A DNA stretch of 64,000 nt from Okapia johnstoni (GCA_024291935.2 CM044320.1:49976001-50040000), one strand, 5' to 3'. Positions 1 to 12,965 are shown, numbered from the stretch's first letter. A program made the numbers and translations. The notes: generated by a model from the sequence alone, not told the origin.

Positions 1-223
1 CCAACAGAAATTATATTCTGTCTTATTTGGTTGTTTCTGGATTAGGTGTATCATAGAATAACTAATGGAGCATGCCAAGTATTTCCCTCTATTAAAGTGT
101 TTCTATTTTTGCCAAGTTAGGGTTGTTTTAGGGTAATGTTTAAATGAACTTTTTCTTTGGTGTACCTATTTAAAAACGGAGAATTTATTCAGAGTAACAT
201 AAGCTGCTGAGTGTTTGACTGGG
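1..223. other. Unassigned A+T-rich sequence
   Basis: No coding frame, splice-bounded exon or repeat that I recognise. Probably intronic or intergenic unique sequence. Confidence 0.4.
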
Positions 224-360
224 TCATTGGAATTCTCCAGGCAAGAATACTGGAGTGGGTTGCCATTTCCGTCTCCAGGGGATCTTCCTGACTCATGGAT
301 CAACCTGGGTCTCCCACACTGCAGGCAGACTCTTTACCATCTGAGCCACCAGGGAATCCC
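224..360 (-). mobile_element. Bov-tA SINE, truncated
   Basis: Read on the minus strand, it starts with the tRNA-like head (RC of gagccaccagggaatccc) followed by the GGAAGATCCCCTGG-type body. The BovB-derived 3' part is missing, so the copy is truncated. Confidence 0.85.
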
Positions 361-536
361 TTTTGATCTCTAGTAGGAATTAACTACAATTCAGCAGTCT
401 TCTCAGCAGCAGACTATTTTACTTCAAAGTCCTAGCAGTTTCAGTAGAGAATCTGATATAAGATACTTTATGGAAAGTTTTTGGAAGTTATTTCCCACTG
501 GTGCAGTTTTAAATACAGTAATCACATTTACCTCGA

Positions 537-1222
537 GTTCAGTCCAGTTCAGTTGCTCAGTCGTGTCCGACTCTTTGTGACCCCATGAATCGCAGCACGC
601 CAGGCTTCACTGTCCATCACCAACTCCCAGAGTTTACCCAAACTCATGTCCATTGAGTCGGTGATGCCATCCAACCATCTCATCCTCTGTCATCCCCTTC
701 TCCTCCTGCCCCCAATCCTTCCCAGCATCAGGGTCTTTTCCAATGGGTCAACTCTTCGCATGAGGTGGCCAAAGTATTGGAGTTTCAGCTTCAACATCAG
801 TCCTTCCAATGAACACCCCGGACTGATCTCCTTTAGGATGGACTGGTTGGATCTCCTTGTAGTCCAAGGGACTCTCAAGAGTCTTCTCCAACACCACAGT
901 TCAAAAGCATCAATTCTTTGGTGCTCAGCTTTCTTCACAGTCCAACTCTCACATCCATATATGACTACTAGCAAAACCATAGCCTTGACTAGACAGACCT
1001 TTGTTGGCAAAGTAATGTCCCTGCTTTTTAATATGCTGTCTAGGTTGGTCATAACTTTCCTTCCAAGGAGTAAGCTTCTTTTAATTTCATGGTTGCAATC
1101 ACCATCTGCAGTGATTTTGGAGCCCCCAAAATAAAGTCTGACACTGTTTCCACTGTTTCCCCATCTATTTGCCAAGAAGTAATGGGACCGGATGCCATGA
1201 TCTTAGTTTTCTGCATGTTGAT
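537..1222 (-). mobile_element. BovB LINE, 5'-truncated 3' end
   Basis: This is the 3' part of an RTE-clade BovB retrotransposon on the minus strand. An open frame of about 160 codons (1175 to 690) encodes the ORF2 C-terminal region after the reverse transcriptase, with landmarks such as [18 protein letters not shown] and [17 protein letters not shown]. The left edge is the BovB 3' terminus (RC of ttcagttgctcagtcgtgtc). The right edge is an ordinary 5' truncation. It is one of the least decayed fragments here, but it lacks the catalytic domains and cannot move by itself. Confidence 0.95.
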
Positions 1223-1573
1223 TTACCCCCACAGTCTCCACTAAATTATGTATCAATTAGGCTATGTTACTTGTTACTTTGTTGAGTATCCTTAAGGGTA
1301 AGAAACAATTCTGAGGGGCAACTGATACTGCTTTTAAGATCCAACTCAATGCCAGTTTTATGATAGCGAATGGCTCTCCTGACCACACTTCTTTCTAGCA
1401 GGGACTAGAGACAAAATGTGACTAGAAATTAATAGGCCATGAAACATGTAGGTGAGGAAAGGTTTTGGAGCAAGATATCTTTAGAAAGGAACTAAAGATT
1501 CACTTTTATAAGCTCTTCTAAATATTTTGGAAACTTTTAAAAGAATGCCTTAAAATTATCTTTTAATGCACGT
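1223..1573. other. Unassigned gap
   Basis: About 350 bp of A+T-rich sequence between two ruminant elements; nothing recognised. Confidence 0.4.
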
Positions 1574-1791
1574 GTGCTAATAAGTTGCTTTAGTTGTGTC
1601 CGACTCTTGGCAACCCTATGGACTGTAGCCTGCCCGTCTTCTCTGTCCATGGGATTCTCCAGGGAAGAATACTCGAGTAGGTTGCCATGCCCTCCTCAGG
1701 GGATCTTCCTGACCCACGGATTGAACCCCCATCTCATGTCTCCTGCATTGGCAGGCAGGTTCTTTACCACTAGTGCCACTTGGGAAGTCCC
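1574..1791 (-). mobile_element. Bov-tA SINE
   Basis: Near full-length copy on the minus strand: tRNA-like head at the right (RC of gccacttgggaagtccc) and the BovB-like tail at the left (taagttgctttagttgtgtccgac without long interruption). Confidence 0.9.
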
Positions 1792-2785
1792 TATTTTTTA
1801 ATAGGTGTCATTAACCTAAACACATACAATATTGAGTTTGCTTAGATTCATTCGAGATATCTGTTAATAAGAGTAAAGACATATGTATAAATTCTTTTGG
1901 TGTATTCTACTGTGTCTTACAACACATTCTCCTTCTCCTACATTTCCCTCTTTTAAAATTGTGTCTTTTTATAATTCTACATTTATGGAACAATAGTCTT
2001 AAGCCCCTTTGGTACTTCTTGCCAACAGTAAGTACTATATTTTCTTGTTTCTTTTCCAGATTTTACCTTCAGAGTAGCTGTATAGCACTTTGAAATGGAG
2101 GTATATTTAGTAATCATATGATTTTAACATTTCTAGCAGCAAAAGGCCTAAAAAGAATGAGAACCAAGAGTATATCTTACATAAGCTCAAGTTAGAAAAG
2201 ATCATTATCTGAATTGTTCAAATTAATACAATTTGTTTTATCTTAATTAATATAATGAAATTAAGTCCTAAATTATTTTTAAAGTGGAAATTGTGAAGAT
2301 ATTAAAATTGTGAAGTTTGCTTAAATTCTTAGGATTACTTCTGATTTCTGGTAGACATTCAATGAAATCATTTCATATCTCATTATTGAAATCACAGGGG
2401 GAAATATCCTCTCATTTTTATTTAAAAAATATTCTTTCTTATGGACAATTCAGAAAACAGGAAATGTATGTAGAAAAAAATGAAAATTTACCTGAGGTAT
2501 ATTTTGATATATTTTTATCTTATTTATCTCATATATAAAAATGAAACTGGAAATACGCTGTGTATTTTATGCCTTAATTTCTCATGAGAGTTTTTCTGTG
2601 CTAATAATTATTTTTTGAAAAATTTATTAATAGTGATAATATTTCAATATATGGAGGTAGCATGATTTCATAATTTCCTATAGTCTAAACATTTAGATTG
2701 CTTATAATTTATTTTATTATAAATAATACTATGATAAATGTCCTTGATATAATTTTAGGTTTTTTTTATTTTAATTACTTACTTA
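1792..2785. other. Unassigned A+T-rich sequence
   Basis: About 1 kb with no recognised gene or repeat. A 73-codon frame at 2317 has A+T-driven composition and no domain. Confidence 0.35.
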
Positions 2786-2826
2786 TTGATTTATTTATTT
2801 AAATTGAAGTATAGTTGATTTACAAT
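2786..2826 (-). mobile_element. L1 3'-end fragment
   Basis: The string aagtatagttgatttacaatg is the reverse complement of an L1 3' end and recurs at 3500-3521. The fragment stops exactly where the next SINE begins. Confidence 0.45.
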
Positions 2827-3031
2827 GGACTTCCCAGGTGGTGCAGTGTAAAGAATCTGCCTGCCAATGCAGAAGTCACAGGACATGTGGGTTTGATCCC
2901 TGGGTTGGGAAGATCCCCTGGAGGAGAACGTGGCAACCCACTCCGTATACTTATCAGGAGAATCCCATGGACAGAGGGCTACCATCCATAGCACAGAGTC
3001 GCACAGAGTCAGACACGACTGAAGTGCTTAA
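2827..3031 (+). mobile_element. Bov-tA SINE
   Basis: Plus-strand copy with tRNA head (ggacttcccaggtggtgcag), gggaagatcccctggagg body and a BovB-like end (cagacacgactgaagtgctta). The tail runs into an ACACATATACACAT simple repeat. It has split the L1 end at 2786-2826. Confidence 0.92.
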
Positions 3032-3482
3032 CACACATATACACATAATAAAGATTATATATTAAGTTATGAACTAGGACTAGTCTATCATTGCACAAGT
3101 ATTATAGTGTCTTATCTTTTATAGTGCTTATCCTCTTGTTAATAATTTTCTTACTTAAATTTTTTTTTTTCCTGCTGGATTTTTACTTCATTTTGCCATC
3201 CTTTCCCTCAGACCCAACTAGGATAAATTTATTACTTTAACAACTCACCAGAAAGTATTTATTATGCAACTATTATCTGTTATGTACATTTCTAGTCTCA
3301 TACAATTGTATCTAACACAAATTCAGCTCTCAATTTGCTTATAACCTAAGAAAGAGTCTGTTGAGATTTTGATTGTAATTGTAATTAACATACTTTTATT
3401 TGAAGATCATTTATCTTTTCAATCAAGATTCTGGTATTTATTTAAACTGGTTTGGTGGTGTTTCTTATACATGTATCTTTAA

Positions 3483-5235
3483 AAATTAAAGAAAACCTAT
3501 TGCAGTATAGTTGATTTACAATGTTGTGTTAGTTTCTGGTGTACAGCAAAGTGATTCAGGTATATATTAAATATCTACATGTATATTCTCTTTCATATTC
3601 TTTTTTATAATGGTTTTTTATACGATATTGAATATAGTGTCCTGTGCTACACAGTAAGTCCTTGTTGTTTATTTACTTTATATATAGTAGCTTGTTTCTG
3701 CTAATCTCAAACTCTTAATTTATCCCTCCCCAACTCCATTTTCCCTTTGGAAAGTTAGTTAATTTTTTATGTCTGAGAGTCTGTTTTGTAAATAGGTTCA
3801 TTTTTATCATATTTTTGATTCCACCTATAAGTGATGCTATAGTGATATTTGTCTTTCTTTGTCTGATTTACTTCACTTAGTATGATAATCTCTAGGTCCA
3901 TCCATGTTGCTATAAGTGACGTTATTTTGTTATTTTTTTATGGCTCAGTTATATTCTATTGGATGTCTATATACCGCATCTTCTATATCCATTCATCTGT
4001 TGATGAACATTTAGGTTTCTTCCATGTCTTGGCTACTGTAAATAGTGCTGCTATGAACATTGGGGTGAATGTAGCTTTTTGAGTTAGAGTTTTCTCCAGA
4101 TGTATGCCAGGAATGGGATGGTTGGATCATATGGTAACTCTATTTTTAGTTTTTTAAGGAGCATTTATACTGTTTTCCATAGTGGTTGTACCAATTTACA
4201 TTTCCACCAACAGTGTATGAGGGCTCATTTTTCTTCTCACCCTCTCCAGCAGCATTTATTATATTATTTGATAATCATTCTGATCAGTGTGAAGTAATAA
4301 CTCATTATAGTTTACATTTCTCTAATAATTGGTGATGTTGAGCATCTTTTCATGTGCCTATTGACTATTTGTATGTCTTTTTTTGAGAAATGTTTATTTA
4401 GGTCTTCTCATTTTTAGATTGAATTGTTTATTTCTTCTTGAGATGTATGAGCTATTTGTATATTTTGGAAATTAAGCACTTATCGGTGGCATCATTTGCA
4501 AATATTTTCTCCCAGCCTATGGTTGCCTTTTCATTTTGTTTATGATTTCCTTTGCAGTGCAAAAGCTTTTAAGTTTGATTAGGTCACATATGTTTATATT
4601 TGCTTTTATTTCTATTGCCATGGGAACTGATCTAAGAAAACATAATCTTTAAATGTGTCCTTACTTTGTTGATTTACATGAGGCTGTCCAGCATTCCCAA
4701 CACCACTTGCCCAAAAGACCATCTTTTCTCCATAGTATATTCTTGCTTCCTTTGTCAAGGTTACTTGACCATAGGTATATGGGTTTATTTTGGGGCTCTC
4801 TGTTCTGTTCTATTGATCCATATGTCTGTTTTAAGAAAATGCCATACTGTTTTGATTACTGCAGCTTTGTAGTATTGTCTGAAGTCTGGGTGGGTTATGC
4901 TTCCTGCTCTGTTGTTTTTCATCAGGATTGCTTTGGCAATTCTGTATCTTTATGGTTCCATGTAAACTTTAGGATTATTTGTTCTAGTTCTGGGGAAAAT
5001 GTCATGAGTAATTTGATAGAGATTGCATTAAATCTGTAGATTGCTTTGGATAGTATGACCATTTTAGCAATATTAATTCTTCCAATTCAAGCACATGGGA
5101 TAGCTTTCCATTTCTTTAAATCATCTTCAGTTTCCTTTATCAATCATGCATGTACTTTTATGTATTACAGGCTTACAGTTTATTTACCTATGGCCCCCAC
5201 ATTTCTCATTAAGGTTACTATTTTGATTTTGATTT
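3483..5235 (-). mobile_element. Old L1 3' portion
   Basis: The minus strand reads as an L1 3' end followed backwards into ORF2. Landmarks on the plus strand are tagttgatttacaatgttg near 3507, gctgctatgaacattggggt near 4046 and caaatattttctcccagcct at 4498-4517. Many indels and stops break ORF2. Similarity becomes too weak to follow past about 5235, although decayed L1 may continue to about 5.7 kb. Confidence 0.85.
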
Positions 5236-6319
5236 TTAAAAATTTTAGTATTTTTTTCTGTTAGGTATTCTAGCAAGTTTTCCCTGTATGTAAGACTTAA
5301 TTTTGTATATTTTTTAGCCTCTTAAATTATAATAATTTGAAGCTAATCTTTTTGAGTTTTGCCAGTATGTAATTTTTTTACCTGAAAATAATGATAAGAG
5401 GATGGTTTTCATAATTATACACCTGTCATTCAGGTTATAATTTTATGATATCTTTTTCTTGACTTTTGCATTGAATAGAACTTCAAGATGTTAGATAATA
5501 ATAATGATGGACATTGTTGTTTTCTCACTAATTTTAATGTTATTATGTATTGTTGACTCTTACCTATCCTATTTCTAATTTATCAGATGTCTTTATGAAG
5601 AGATGTTTTCTTAGTTTTATTAAATATCTTTTCAACCTATGTTGAAACAGCTTACATTTTATTTGACCCGTTGTGTTCCCAGCTTAAATCTATATTCTTC
5701 ATCATATATTATTTAAATATGTTAGATTTTTCATGCTATTATTTTATTTAGGATATTTAGATGTGAAGTCGTTTCACTCTGTTGTTTAAAAACAAATGTG
5801 CTTTTTTAAAATATAAGTTTATCAATGAGCTTTTCTTTAGCAGTTTATTTTTAAAAGTGTTTTGTATCTGTAGTTGGTACTGAGTTTTTTTAGTTTAATT
5901 TTTATTGTGAATTTCTAGTAATTGTCTTTTATTTATTATCCTTGACATTAAGATGAAAGGAAATAAAATGAATCCTCTGAAGGAATGGGCTTTTATGGTA
6001 TATTATAGGTAAATTTTGTAAATATTCCATAGACATTTAAAAAGTGCCTTTGATCTCTGTTTATAACTACAAGTTTTTATATATATGTGGTTAATTTTCA
6101 TCATTAATTTTGTTCTTAAATCACTATGTTTTATTTTATTTAACTTTCACAGATAGATAATAGGGTGGAACTGTCTACCATTACCACCATCTTTTAACAG
6201 TTTTGCTTTATATTTTGGTGCTATGTTATTTGACTAAAAGCACAGATTTTACAGTTAAACTAGTAACTGAGATGAATGACTGAGTCTTAGTTTCCTCATC
6301 TTTTAAATATAGAAATAGT
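5236..6319. other. A+T-rich, possibly decayed L1 continuation
   Basis: The first 400-500 bases could be very old L1 ORF2 in minus orientation. The rest shows no recognised gene or repeat. Confidence 0.3.
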
Positions 6320-6541
6320 ATTTTTGTAATCCTGGTGGCTCAAATGGTAGAGAATCTGCCTGCAATGCAGGACACCTGGGTTCAGTCCCTGGGTCGGGAA
6401 GATCCCCTGGAGTAGGAAATGGTAACCCACTCCTGTTATTCTTGCCTGGAAAATCCTATGGACAGAGAAGCCTGGCAGGTTACAGTCCATGGGGTCACAA
6501 AGAGTTGGACACAACTGAGCAACTAACACACATTTTTGTAA
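6320..6541 (+). mobile_element. Bov-tA SINE with target-site duplication
   Basis: Plus-strand Bov-tA (body 6330-6531) flanked by a perfect 10-bp target-site duplication, atttttgtaa, at 6320-6329 and 6532-6541. This fixes both boundaries. Confidence 0.95.
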
Positions 6542-7829
6542 CATAATAATGTTATAACATGCTATGTAGTTATTTTGAAGCTTAAATAAGATAACATCTA
6601 TAAAGAACTTAGCACTTGCCTTATACATATTAATCACTTAGTAAGTGGGAGTTCTTTGGCCTAATATTCAGGATTGCTCTCTATAGCTTTTAACTTTTAT
6701 GAGCATATAATAATTAATCTTACTCTCGTTAAGTCCCTTTTTGAAGTGTAATTTCTACTTTATTTATAGTTAATATCCTCCAATGTTGTTTTTGGTCATA
6801 CTATACTCTCTGTGTTGTATTGTTATTTTTTCTTTCTTATTACATAGGCTGCATTTTATTTGTTTTTCTAGAAACTAGAATACAGATATTCTTATTTTAC
6901 TTTTACTAGTTATTGGCTTAAAATTTTTCCAATAGTCACCTCAAAATATTTTTCCAGTTACCAAATTTAATAACGAAGTATTAAATTTGACTATGATAAG
7001 AAATTTAGTTTCCTTTAAATTGCTTTATTTGCCTTCCCAGGTTGTAGTTAATTAGATCTGGGTCTACGATGCTTTTATACAAATGATTTTAAAATCTTTT
7101 AAATCTATCCTTTTTGGCTTTTATCCTCAATTTTATAACCATATTAACAAATGTTGTTGTACTTAGATCTCTATGTTTTAAAAAAATATTTATTAATTAT
7201 AATTTATATTATATGTTGCACATTTTTGATTCCTTAAATTATCTCTTGATGGGACAGAAGTTATCCTAAAATAGAATAAACTTGTTGTCTCAAGAATTAT
7301 TCATGAGAGCTGCATTTCCTAACCATTGCTTTCAAACATACCCAATAACTTTGTTGGGTATAAAATAACCCTGAATAATCTGTTGAAATTTTCTATCATC
7401 TGATGATTTTAATATTTAAAATACTGTAAAACATAATGTTAATATGATTTTTTCTTGGTAGATATGGTGGACATTGGGTTTTTATTTACTTTTGCTATTT
7501 TATTTTTTGGTGACTTAGGATCTGAAAAACTTTCCATTGGTAAAGACCTCCAAATTACTTAGTAGAGTTATAGTGGAGTTGAGATTCCAGTCGTGTCTTA
7601 TCAGAGCCTGATTTTTTTTAGGCTTCTTTCTCATTGAGTCTGAGAATGGCTGGATATTTACATAACTGTATTTTCTGCTTAAACAGAGTCATTTTCTGAT
7701 ATTTTTCATCCAAGAATTCTGACTAGTGCAGTAGACAATGTGAATGCACATTCTGAAAGATTGAAGAACTTATTCATTTTTCTTAGAATTGAGAGTTTAC
7801 CACAATGTGTTTAAATATGAATCTTTTCC
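6542..7829. other. Unassigned A+T-rich sequence
   Basis: About 1.3 kb without a recognised coding frame, exon or repeat. Confidence 0.35.
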
Positions 7830-8180
7830 ATTAACTTTGATTCCAGAAAGTTTTCCTCTATTCTGTCTTTGGTTATTTCCTCTATATCCACTGCATAGAC
7901 TTATTTATCTAGAATTACCTATTTTCAGGCTAGATCAGAATTCTTGATTCCTTTGATATACCAAGTTTTCCAACTTCATCTTTTTACCTGCAATTTGGCC
8001 AATTTCTCCAATTCAGTGATTGTAATACTAATTTGATTTTATGTAACATGAGTTTGGCTCTTAGAGATTTCTAAAAATAATTTAAATTTTATAATACATT
8101 CTTCTTTTATTTTGACAAGTTTTATTTGTGTCCTTGCTTCAACCTTTGCCTTTTCTTTTCTTATCATTCCCTGCCTATGT
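7830..8180 (-). mobile_element. Possible decayed L1 5' portion
   Basis: Strings such as ctattctgtctttggttatt followed by tttcctctatatcc resemble the reverse complement of the region around L1 ORF1. The similarity is weak and based on wording only. Confidence 0.3.
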
Positions 8181-8204
8181 TTCTGTGTTGAAGATTCCCC
8201 AAGA

Positions 8205-8640
8205 CCACCTCCAGTTTTGATAATTCACTAGGAGAACTGACAGGGTTCAGGAAATAGTTTTACTCCCAGTTATGATTTATTACAGTGAAAAGATACAAAG
8301 GAAAATCAGCCAAGGGTAAAAGTGCATGGGATGGAGTCTGGAGGAAAGCAGGCACATACTTCTAAGGGTCCTCTTCTAGCGGGTGTCAGGAAGAATGCAC
8401 TTACTTCTAGCAGTGAGTTGTGACAACACTGTGAAATGTTGCCAACCAGGGAAGCTCATTATAGATTCAGATACCAGATTTCTACTGGGGGCTAGTCATG
8501 TGGACACCCTCTACCTACCATGTATCAAAATTCCAGACTCCCAGAAGAAAATTAAATGGTCAACATAAATTGTTGTTTTCACAAACGGTTTAGGCATAGC
8601 GAGTCACTCCTGTCAGAGTGATGGTACTTCCTCAGAAACT
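8205..8640 (-). mobile_element. LTR-like element, left part
   Basis: An unusually G+C-balanced block in A+T-rich DNA. On the minus strand AATAAA sits at 8281-8276 about 75 bases from the left end, as expected of the R region of a retroviral LTR in minus orientation. An L1 insertion at 8641 interrupts it and similar-looking sequence resumes near 9050. I cannot name the family. No internal viral genes are seen, so it would be a solo LTR. Confidence 0.45.
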
Positions 8641-9045
8641 AGAGCCTAATATACAGAGTGAAGTAAGTCAGAAACAGCAAGACAAATATTGTATATTAAT
8701 ACATATATATGGAATCTATAAAGAGTACTGATGATCCTATTTGCAGGGCAGCAAAGAAGAAATGCAGATATAAAGAAGACTTTTGGACACAGTGGGGAAG
8801 GGAGAAGGTGGGATGCTTTGAGAGAGTAGTGTTGAAACATATACATTATCATATGTAAAATAGATAGCCAGTGGGAATTTACTCAGGGAATCTAGAGGGC
8901 TGGGATGGGGAGGGAGGTGGGAGGAAGGTTCAAGAGGGAGGGGACATATGTATGCCTATGGCCAATTCATGTTGATGTATGACAGTCACTATCACAGTAT
9001 TGTCAAGTAATTATCCTCTAAATAAAAATTAAAGTTAAAAAAATG
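8641..9045 (+). mobile_element. Bovid L1 3' end
   Basis: Landmarks are the cagagtgaagtaagtcagaa start, the internal ggatggggagggaggtggga tract near 8902, and a 3' A-rich tail (ctaaataaaaattaaag, then a run of A). It is 5'-truncated to about 0.4 kb and lies inside the LTR-like element. Confidence 0.85.
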
Positions 9046-9869
9046 CAAGTTTTCAGACACCAGCCAAGGGCTGTATTTGTAAATACCTTAAATAATTTAT
9101 CTCTTGGTGTGAAAACCTCCAGTTCTTCAATCTGTTTTTCAGTAGCTGATTAAACTCTCCAGGATTAAGCTCTCTTCATTGCTTTCTGCTTTCAATCATG
9201 GTGCACACTTGGAGCTATCCTTACTAAATGGGTTATGTTAGGAGACAGATGACACACAGTAATTCACCCAGGCAAAATTTAACATAAAAAGTTAATAAAC
9301 TGTGTTAAGAGAGTAATTATAAAGATTTGAAACAAAATATAAGCATATTATATGCTGAGGAAGAGTACCCAAAGGAGAGCAAACTTAAGAGTGCTCATCT
9401 CCACAAGGTTGTGATTCAGACCTCATTGGAGAATGTGTAGTTGCAGCCCATTGGATGGTGCCTCTGCCAGCACCACAGGGAGATCTGAAGCTGAGGAGGC
9501 CCTACACAATTGTCCTAGGTGTAAAAAAGTGGCTGAACTTCAATGAGCAGTTATTAGATGCTGGCTTCTCTAGGAAGAGGCTTTGATAGGATGGCACTCT
9601 GAGGCTCTGTAAGTGAAAGATTGAATGGAATGGGGTAAGATCTGTTTGATCAGAGCTGTGTGTACTTGAAAGGAGTTTTCAGATAATGGAAATCCATAGC
9701 TGAGAAGCAGAATACTTTTTTTCCCTATAGATGAATTTAGTTTACCATTAAGATGATCAAGGTGGAACATTGCGGGATGAATCAACCGTAGCATCTGGTA
9801 AATCAGACATTGCTGACACCTTTGATTGTTCTGGGCTTCTCCCACTTTAGTATTCCAGACAGATGATCA
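9046..9869. other. Possible LTR remainder, then unassigned
   Basis: The first 100-150 bases (from tcagacaccagccaagggct) may be the right part of the interrupted LTR-like element. The rest has no recognised repeat or exon. A 91-codon minus-strand frame at 9570-9845 has no recognisable domain and I do not treat it as a gene. Confidence 0.35.
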
Positions 9870-10484
9870 ACTCAGTCCGTTCAGTCACTCAGTCATGTCC
9901 GACTCTTTGCGACCCCATGGACCGCAGCATGCCAGGCTTCCCTGTCCATCACCAACTCCTGGAGCTTACTCAAACTCATGTCCATCGAGTCAGTGATGCC
10001 ATCCAACCATCTCATCCTCCATCGTCCCCTTCTCCTCCCACCTTCAGTCTTTCCCAGCATCAGGGTCTTTTCAAATGAGTCAGCTCTTCGCATCAGGTGG
10101 CCAAATTGGAGTTTTAGCTTCAACATCAGTCCTCCCAATGAATATTCAGGACTGATTTCCTTTAGGATGGACTGGTTGAATCTCCTTGCAGGCCAAGGGA
10201 CTCTCAAGAGTCTTCTCCAATACCACAGTTCAAAAGCTTCAATTCTTTGGTGCTCAGCCTTCTTTATAGTCCAACTCTCACATCCATACATGACTACTGG
10301 AAAAACCATAGCTTTGACTAGATGGACCTTTGTTGGCAAAGTAATATCCCTGTTTTTTAATATGCTATCTAGGTTGGTCATAGCTTTTATTCCAAGGAGT
10401 AAGCGTCTTTTGATTTCATGGCTGCAGTCACCACCTGCAGTTATTTTGGAGCCCCAAAAATAAAGTCTCTTACTCTTTCCATTG
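9870..10484 (-). mobile_element. BovB LINE, 3' end
   Basis: A minus-strand frame of 162 codons (10381 to 9893) covers the ORF2 C-terminus, from [16 protein letters not shown] to [11 protein letters not shown]. The left edge is the BovB 3' terminus; the right edge is a 5' truncation just after the conserved ccaaaaataaagtctc stretch. No catalytic domain remains. Confidence 0.95.
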
Positions 10485-10959
10485 TATGAGTTAAATGCTT
10501 TGGCTAGGCAGGCTATGGCTCAGGCATTTCAATTCAGGTACTTGATCTTGGATCTGGAAGTGTTGGTTAAATGCTGACAGATGGTAAAAATGTTGCTCAG
10601 GTTCAAGGATATTGCTGTTTTTGAACTTGTCCTGGTGCATTTGGAAGATTCTTTTTTCATTATTAAAAAAAATGTATCTCAAGAAAGAAGTTTTAAAAAA
10701 CATCAGCATTATTAAACTGGTTATTAAAAGTTGTTTTTTTGGAGAAAGCATGATTTGCTTTTATTTCCTTTGCTAACATAAATTAGTGAAGTATTTCAAT
10801 AAAAAAGCATTTTTGGGTGCTCTTGAGCACATAAAAGAAGTATATTAACTAAAGCATTCAAATATCCACTCTGTGTAACATACTAATCTAGATACTAGGA
10901 ATATAAATCTAAGCTAGATATAGATCTCTCCTTTTACCCCTGTTAGCCCTGAGAAAGGA
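10485..10959. other. Unassigned gap
   Basis: About 475 bp A+T-rich; nothing recognised. Confidence 0.35.
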
Positions 10960-11189
10960 TATATTTTAGATTGTTGTTTAGTCACCAAGTTGTGTCCAAC
11001 TCTTTTGCTATCCCATGGACTGTAACCCACCAGGTGCCTCTGTCTGTGGTATTCTCCAGGCAAGAATACTGAAGTGGGTTGCCTTTCCTTCTCCAGGGTA
11101 TCTTCCTGACCCAGGGATCAAACCTGTGTCTCCTACTTGGCAAATGGAATCTTACCCCTGAGCCACCTGGGAAACCCTATATTTTAGAT
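10960..11189 (-). mobile_element. Bov-tA SINE with target-site duplication
   Basis: Minus-strand copy (body 10972-11177) bounded by a perfect 12-bp duplication, tatattttagat, at 10960-10971 and 11178-11189. Confidence 0.95.
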
Positions 11190-12007
11190 AGTATTATTTA
11201 TTTTAATTTGGCTAAATCAACTGGGTCAAAGTTGCACATTGAGGTAGAGGATTAACCTCAAAAACCTGCTTCTGAAGCTTTCATCCAGACCCTTTCTCCT
11301 ATCTAGTATACAAACAGTCATGCTTACTGTGACAGGCAAAATTGATAAAATGTGGTTAAGATTAGAAAATAACCTAAGTCTAAACTTACCCTGAGCATGA
11401 GTCAATTATAAACCAAGACAACAGACCTGAAAATTTTATATCAGGACATGTCACAACCTATAAAAATTGAATAAACAATTTAACATAAACTCACTGGGTA
11501 TATTTAACATAAAGATAAACATATATACACACACACAGTAAAACAGATACACAAGACCAATAACAAAAGTAACTTCTGTGGAGATGTAATTTCTATTATG
11601 ATGTTGTATGTATTCTAAAAGAAACTTCAAATCTTTTTTTTTTTAATGATCCAGAGTATTTTTAAATAGTTTTGAATACATTTATTTTTTGCTGCTAATT
11701 TTTATCTCCTGAGTTATGATTTGATCAAATTATGATCTCAATCCAAGTTTTGCTTATATCAACTTCACATACATACTTCACTCTGCATATTAGTGTGATC
11801 TGTATTTGTGTATGAACTGAGGGGAATAGAAATCATATCTATCCTGAGGATGTTTTGAAATTTGTTAATGTTTGTAAAACCCATTAAGATTCTATATGTG
11901 CTCTGATTGGTAAGGAATTGTTTAGACATATGGTTGTTGCAGTTCAATTGTTTAAAGAGAAAAAGTTAACTTCTTTTGTAATTTAAATTTCAGCTTTAAT
12001 AGTCCTT
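11190..12007. other. Unassigned gap
   Basis: A+T-rich, with a short (CA)n near 11525. No gene or named repeat seen. Confidence 0.35.
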
Positions 12008-12368
12008 AATGCAAATTGCTGTCGTTGGACAGCAAGGAGATCCAACCAGTCCATCCTAAAGGAAATCAGTCCTGAACATTCATTTGAAGGACTGATGTTG
12101 AAGCTGAAACTTCAATACTTTGGCCACTTGATGTGAAGAACTGACTCATTGGAAAAGACTCTGATACTGGGAAAGATTGAAGGCAGGAGGAGAAGGGGAC
12201 GACAGAGAATGAGATGGCTGGATGGCATCACCGACTCAATGAACATGAGTTTGAGTAAACTCTGGGAGTTGGTGATGGACAGGGAAGCCTGGTGTGCTGC
12301 AGTCCATGGGGTTGCAAAGAGTCGGACATGACTGAGTGACTGAACTGAACTGAACTAAATGCAAATTG
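12008..12368 (+). mobile_element. BovB LINE 3' end with target-site duplication
   Basis: A 339-bp BovB 3' terminus (body 12019-12357) on the plus strand, bounded by a perfect 11-bp duplication, aatgcaaattg, at 12008-12018 and 12358-12368. The end carries the typical gaactgaactgaact tail. A TGA breaks the ORF2 C-terminal frame near 12134. The duplication shows it arrived as a 5'-truncated retrotransposition event. Confidence 0.96.
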
Positions 12369-12742
12369 ACACATTTAGTTCTGAAGTTACATAAATGAAA
12401 GCAGTGTAAGTGAGTGTGTTATTAAAATCCAAAATGCCATATAAGAGTAGCATCAATTTATAGCAGTTAGTAGCACACACACTCTCATCAGAAATATTTT
12501 GATTTTATTTCATTATGTTAAGAGATATTTAGTAACTGTTAATGAAAGCACTTGTGAATAACAAGCATTTAAAAAACTTCCTGATTGGATGCATTTAAAA
12601 GATTCTGTATTAGTTGTTCTTTTGTCCATTTATAGTCTTACTTTTTTATGTTCTCCACGTTTACCAGATTTTTTCCCCCCTTGGATTCTGCTTTTGCTAA
12701 GAAAACGTTTTGATCCTGCAGCTAAATTTGCAAACACTAACA
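12369..12742. other. Unassigned gap
   Basis: About 375 bp; nothing recognised. Confidence 0.35.
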
Positions 12743-12965
12743 TGGGCTTCCCGGATATTGCTAGTGGTAAAAGAACCCACCTGCCAATGCAGGAGGCATA
12801 AGAAAAATTGGTTCAGTACCTGGTTTGGGAAGATCCCCTGGAGGAGGACATGGCAATTCATTCTTGTATTCTTGCCTGGAGAATCCCATGGACAGAGGAG
12901 CCTGGCAGGCTATGGTTCACAGAGTTGCGAAGAGTAGGACGTTACTGAAGCGACATAGCATGCAC
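12743..12965 (+). mobile_element. Bov-tA SINE
   Basis: Plus-strand copy with head gggcttcccggatattgcta, body gggaagatcccctggagg and a BovB-like end. Confidence 0.92.

Noticed and set aside
6331..6400. SINE heads as functional tRNA genes
   Set aside because: They are tRNA-derived, but they are retroposed units with target duplications and lack an intact tRNA.
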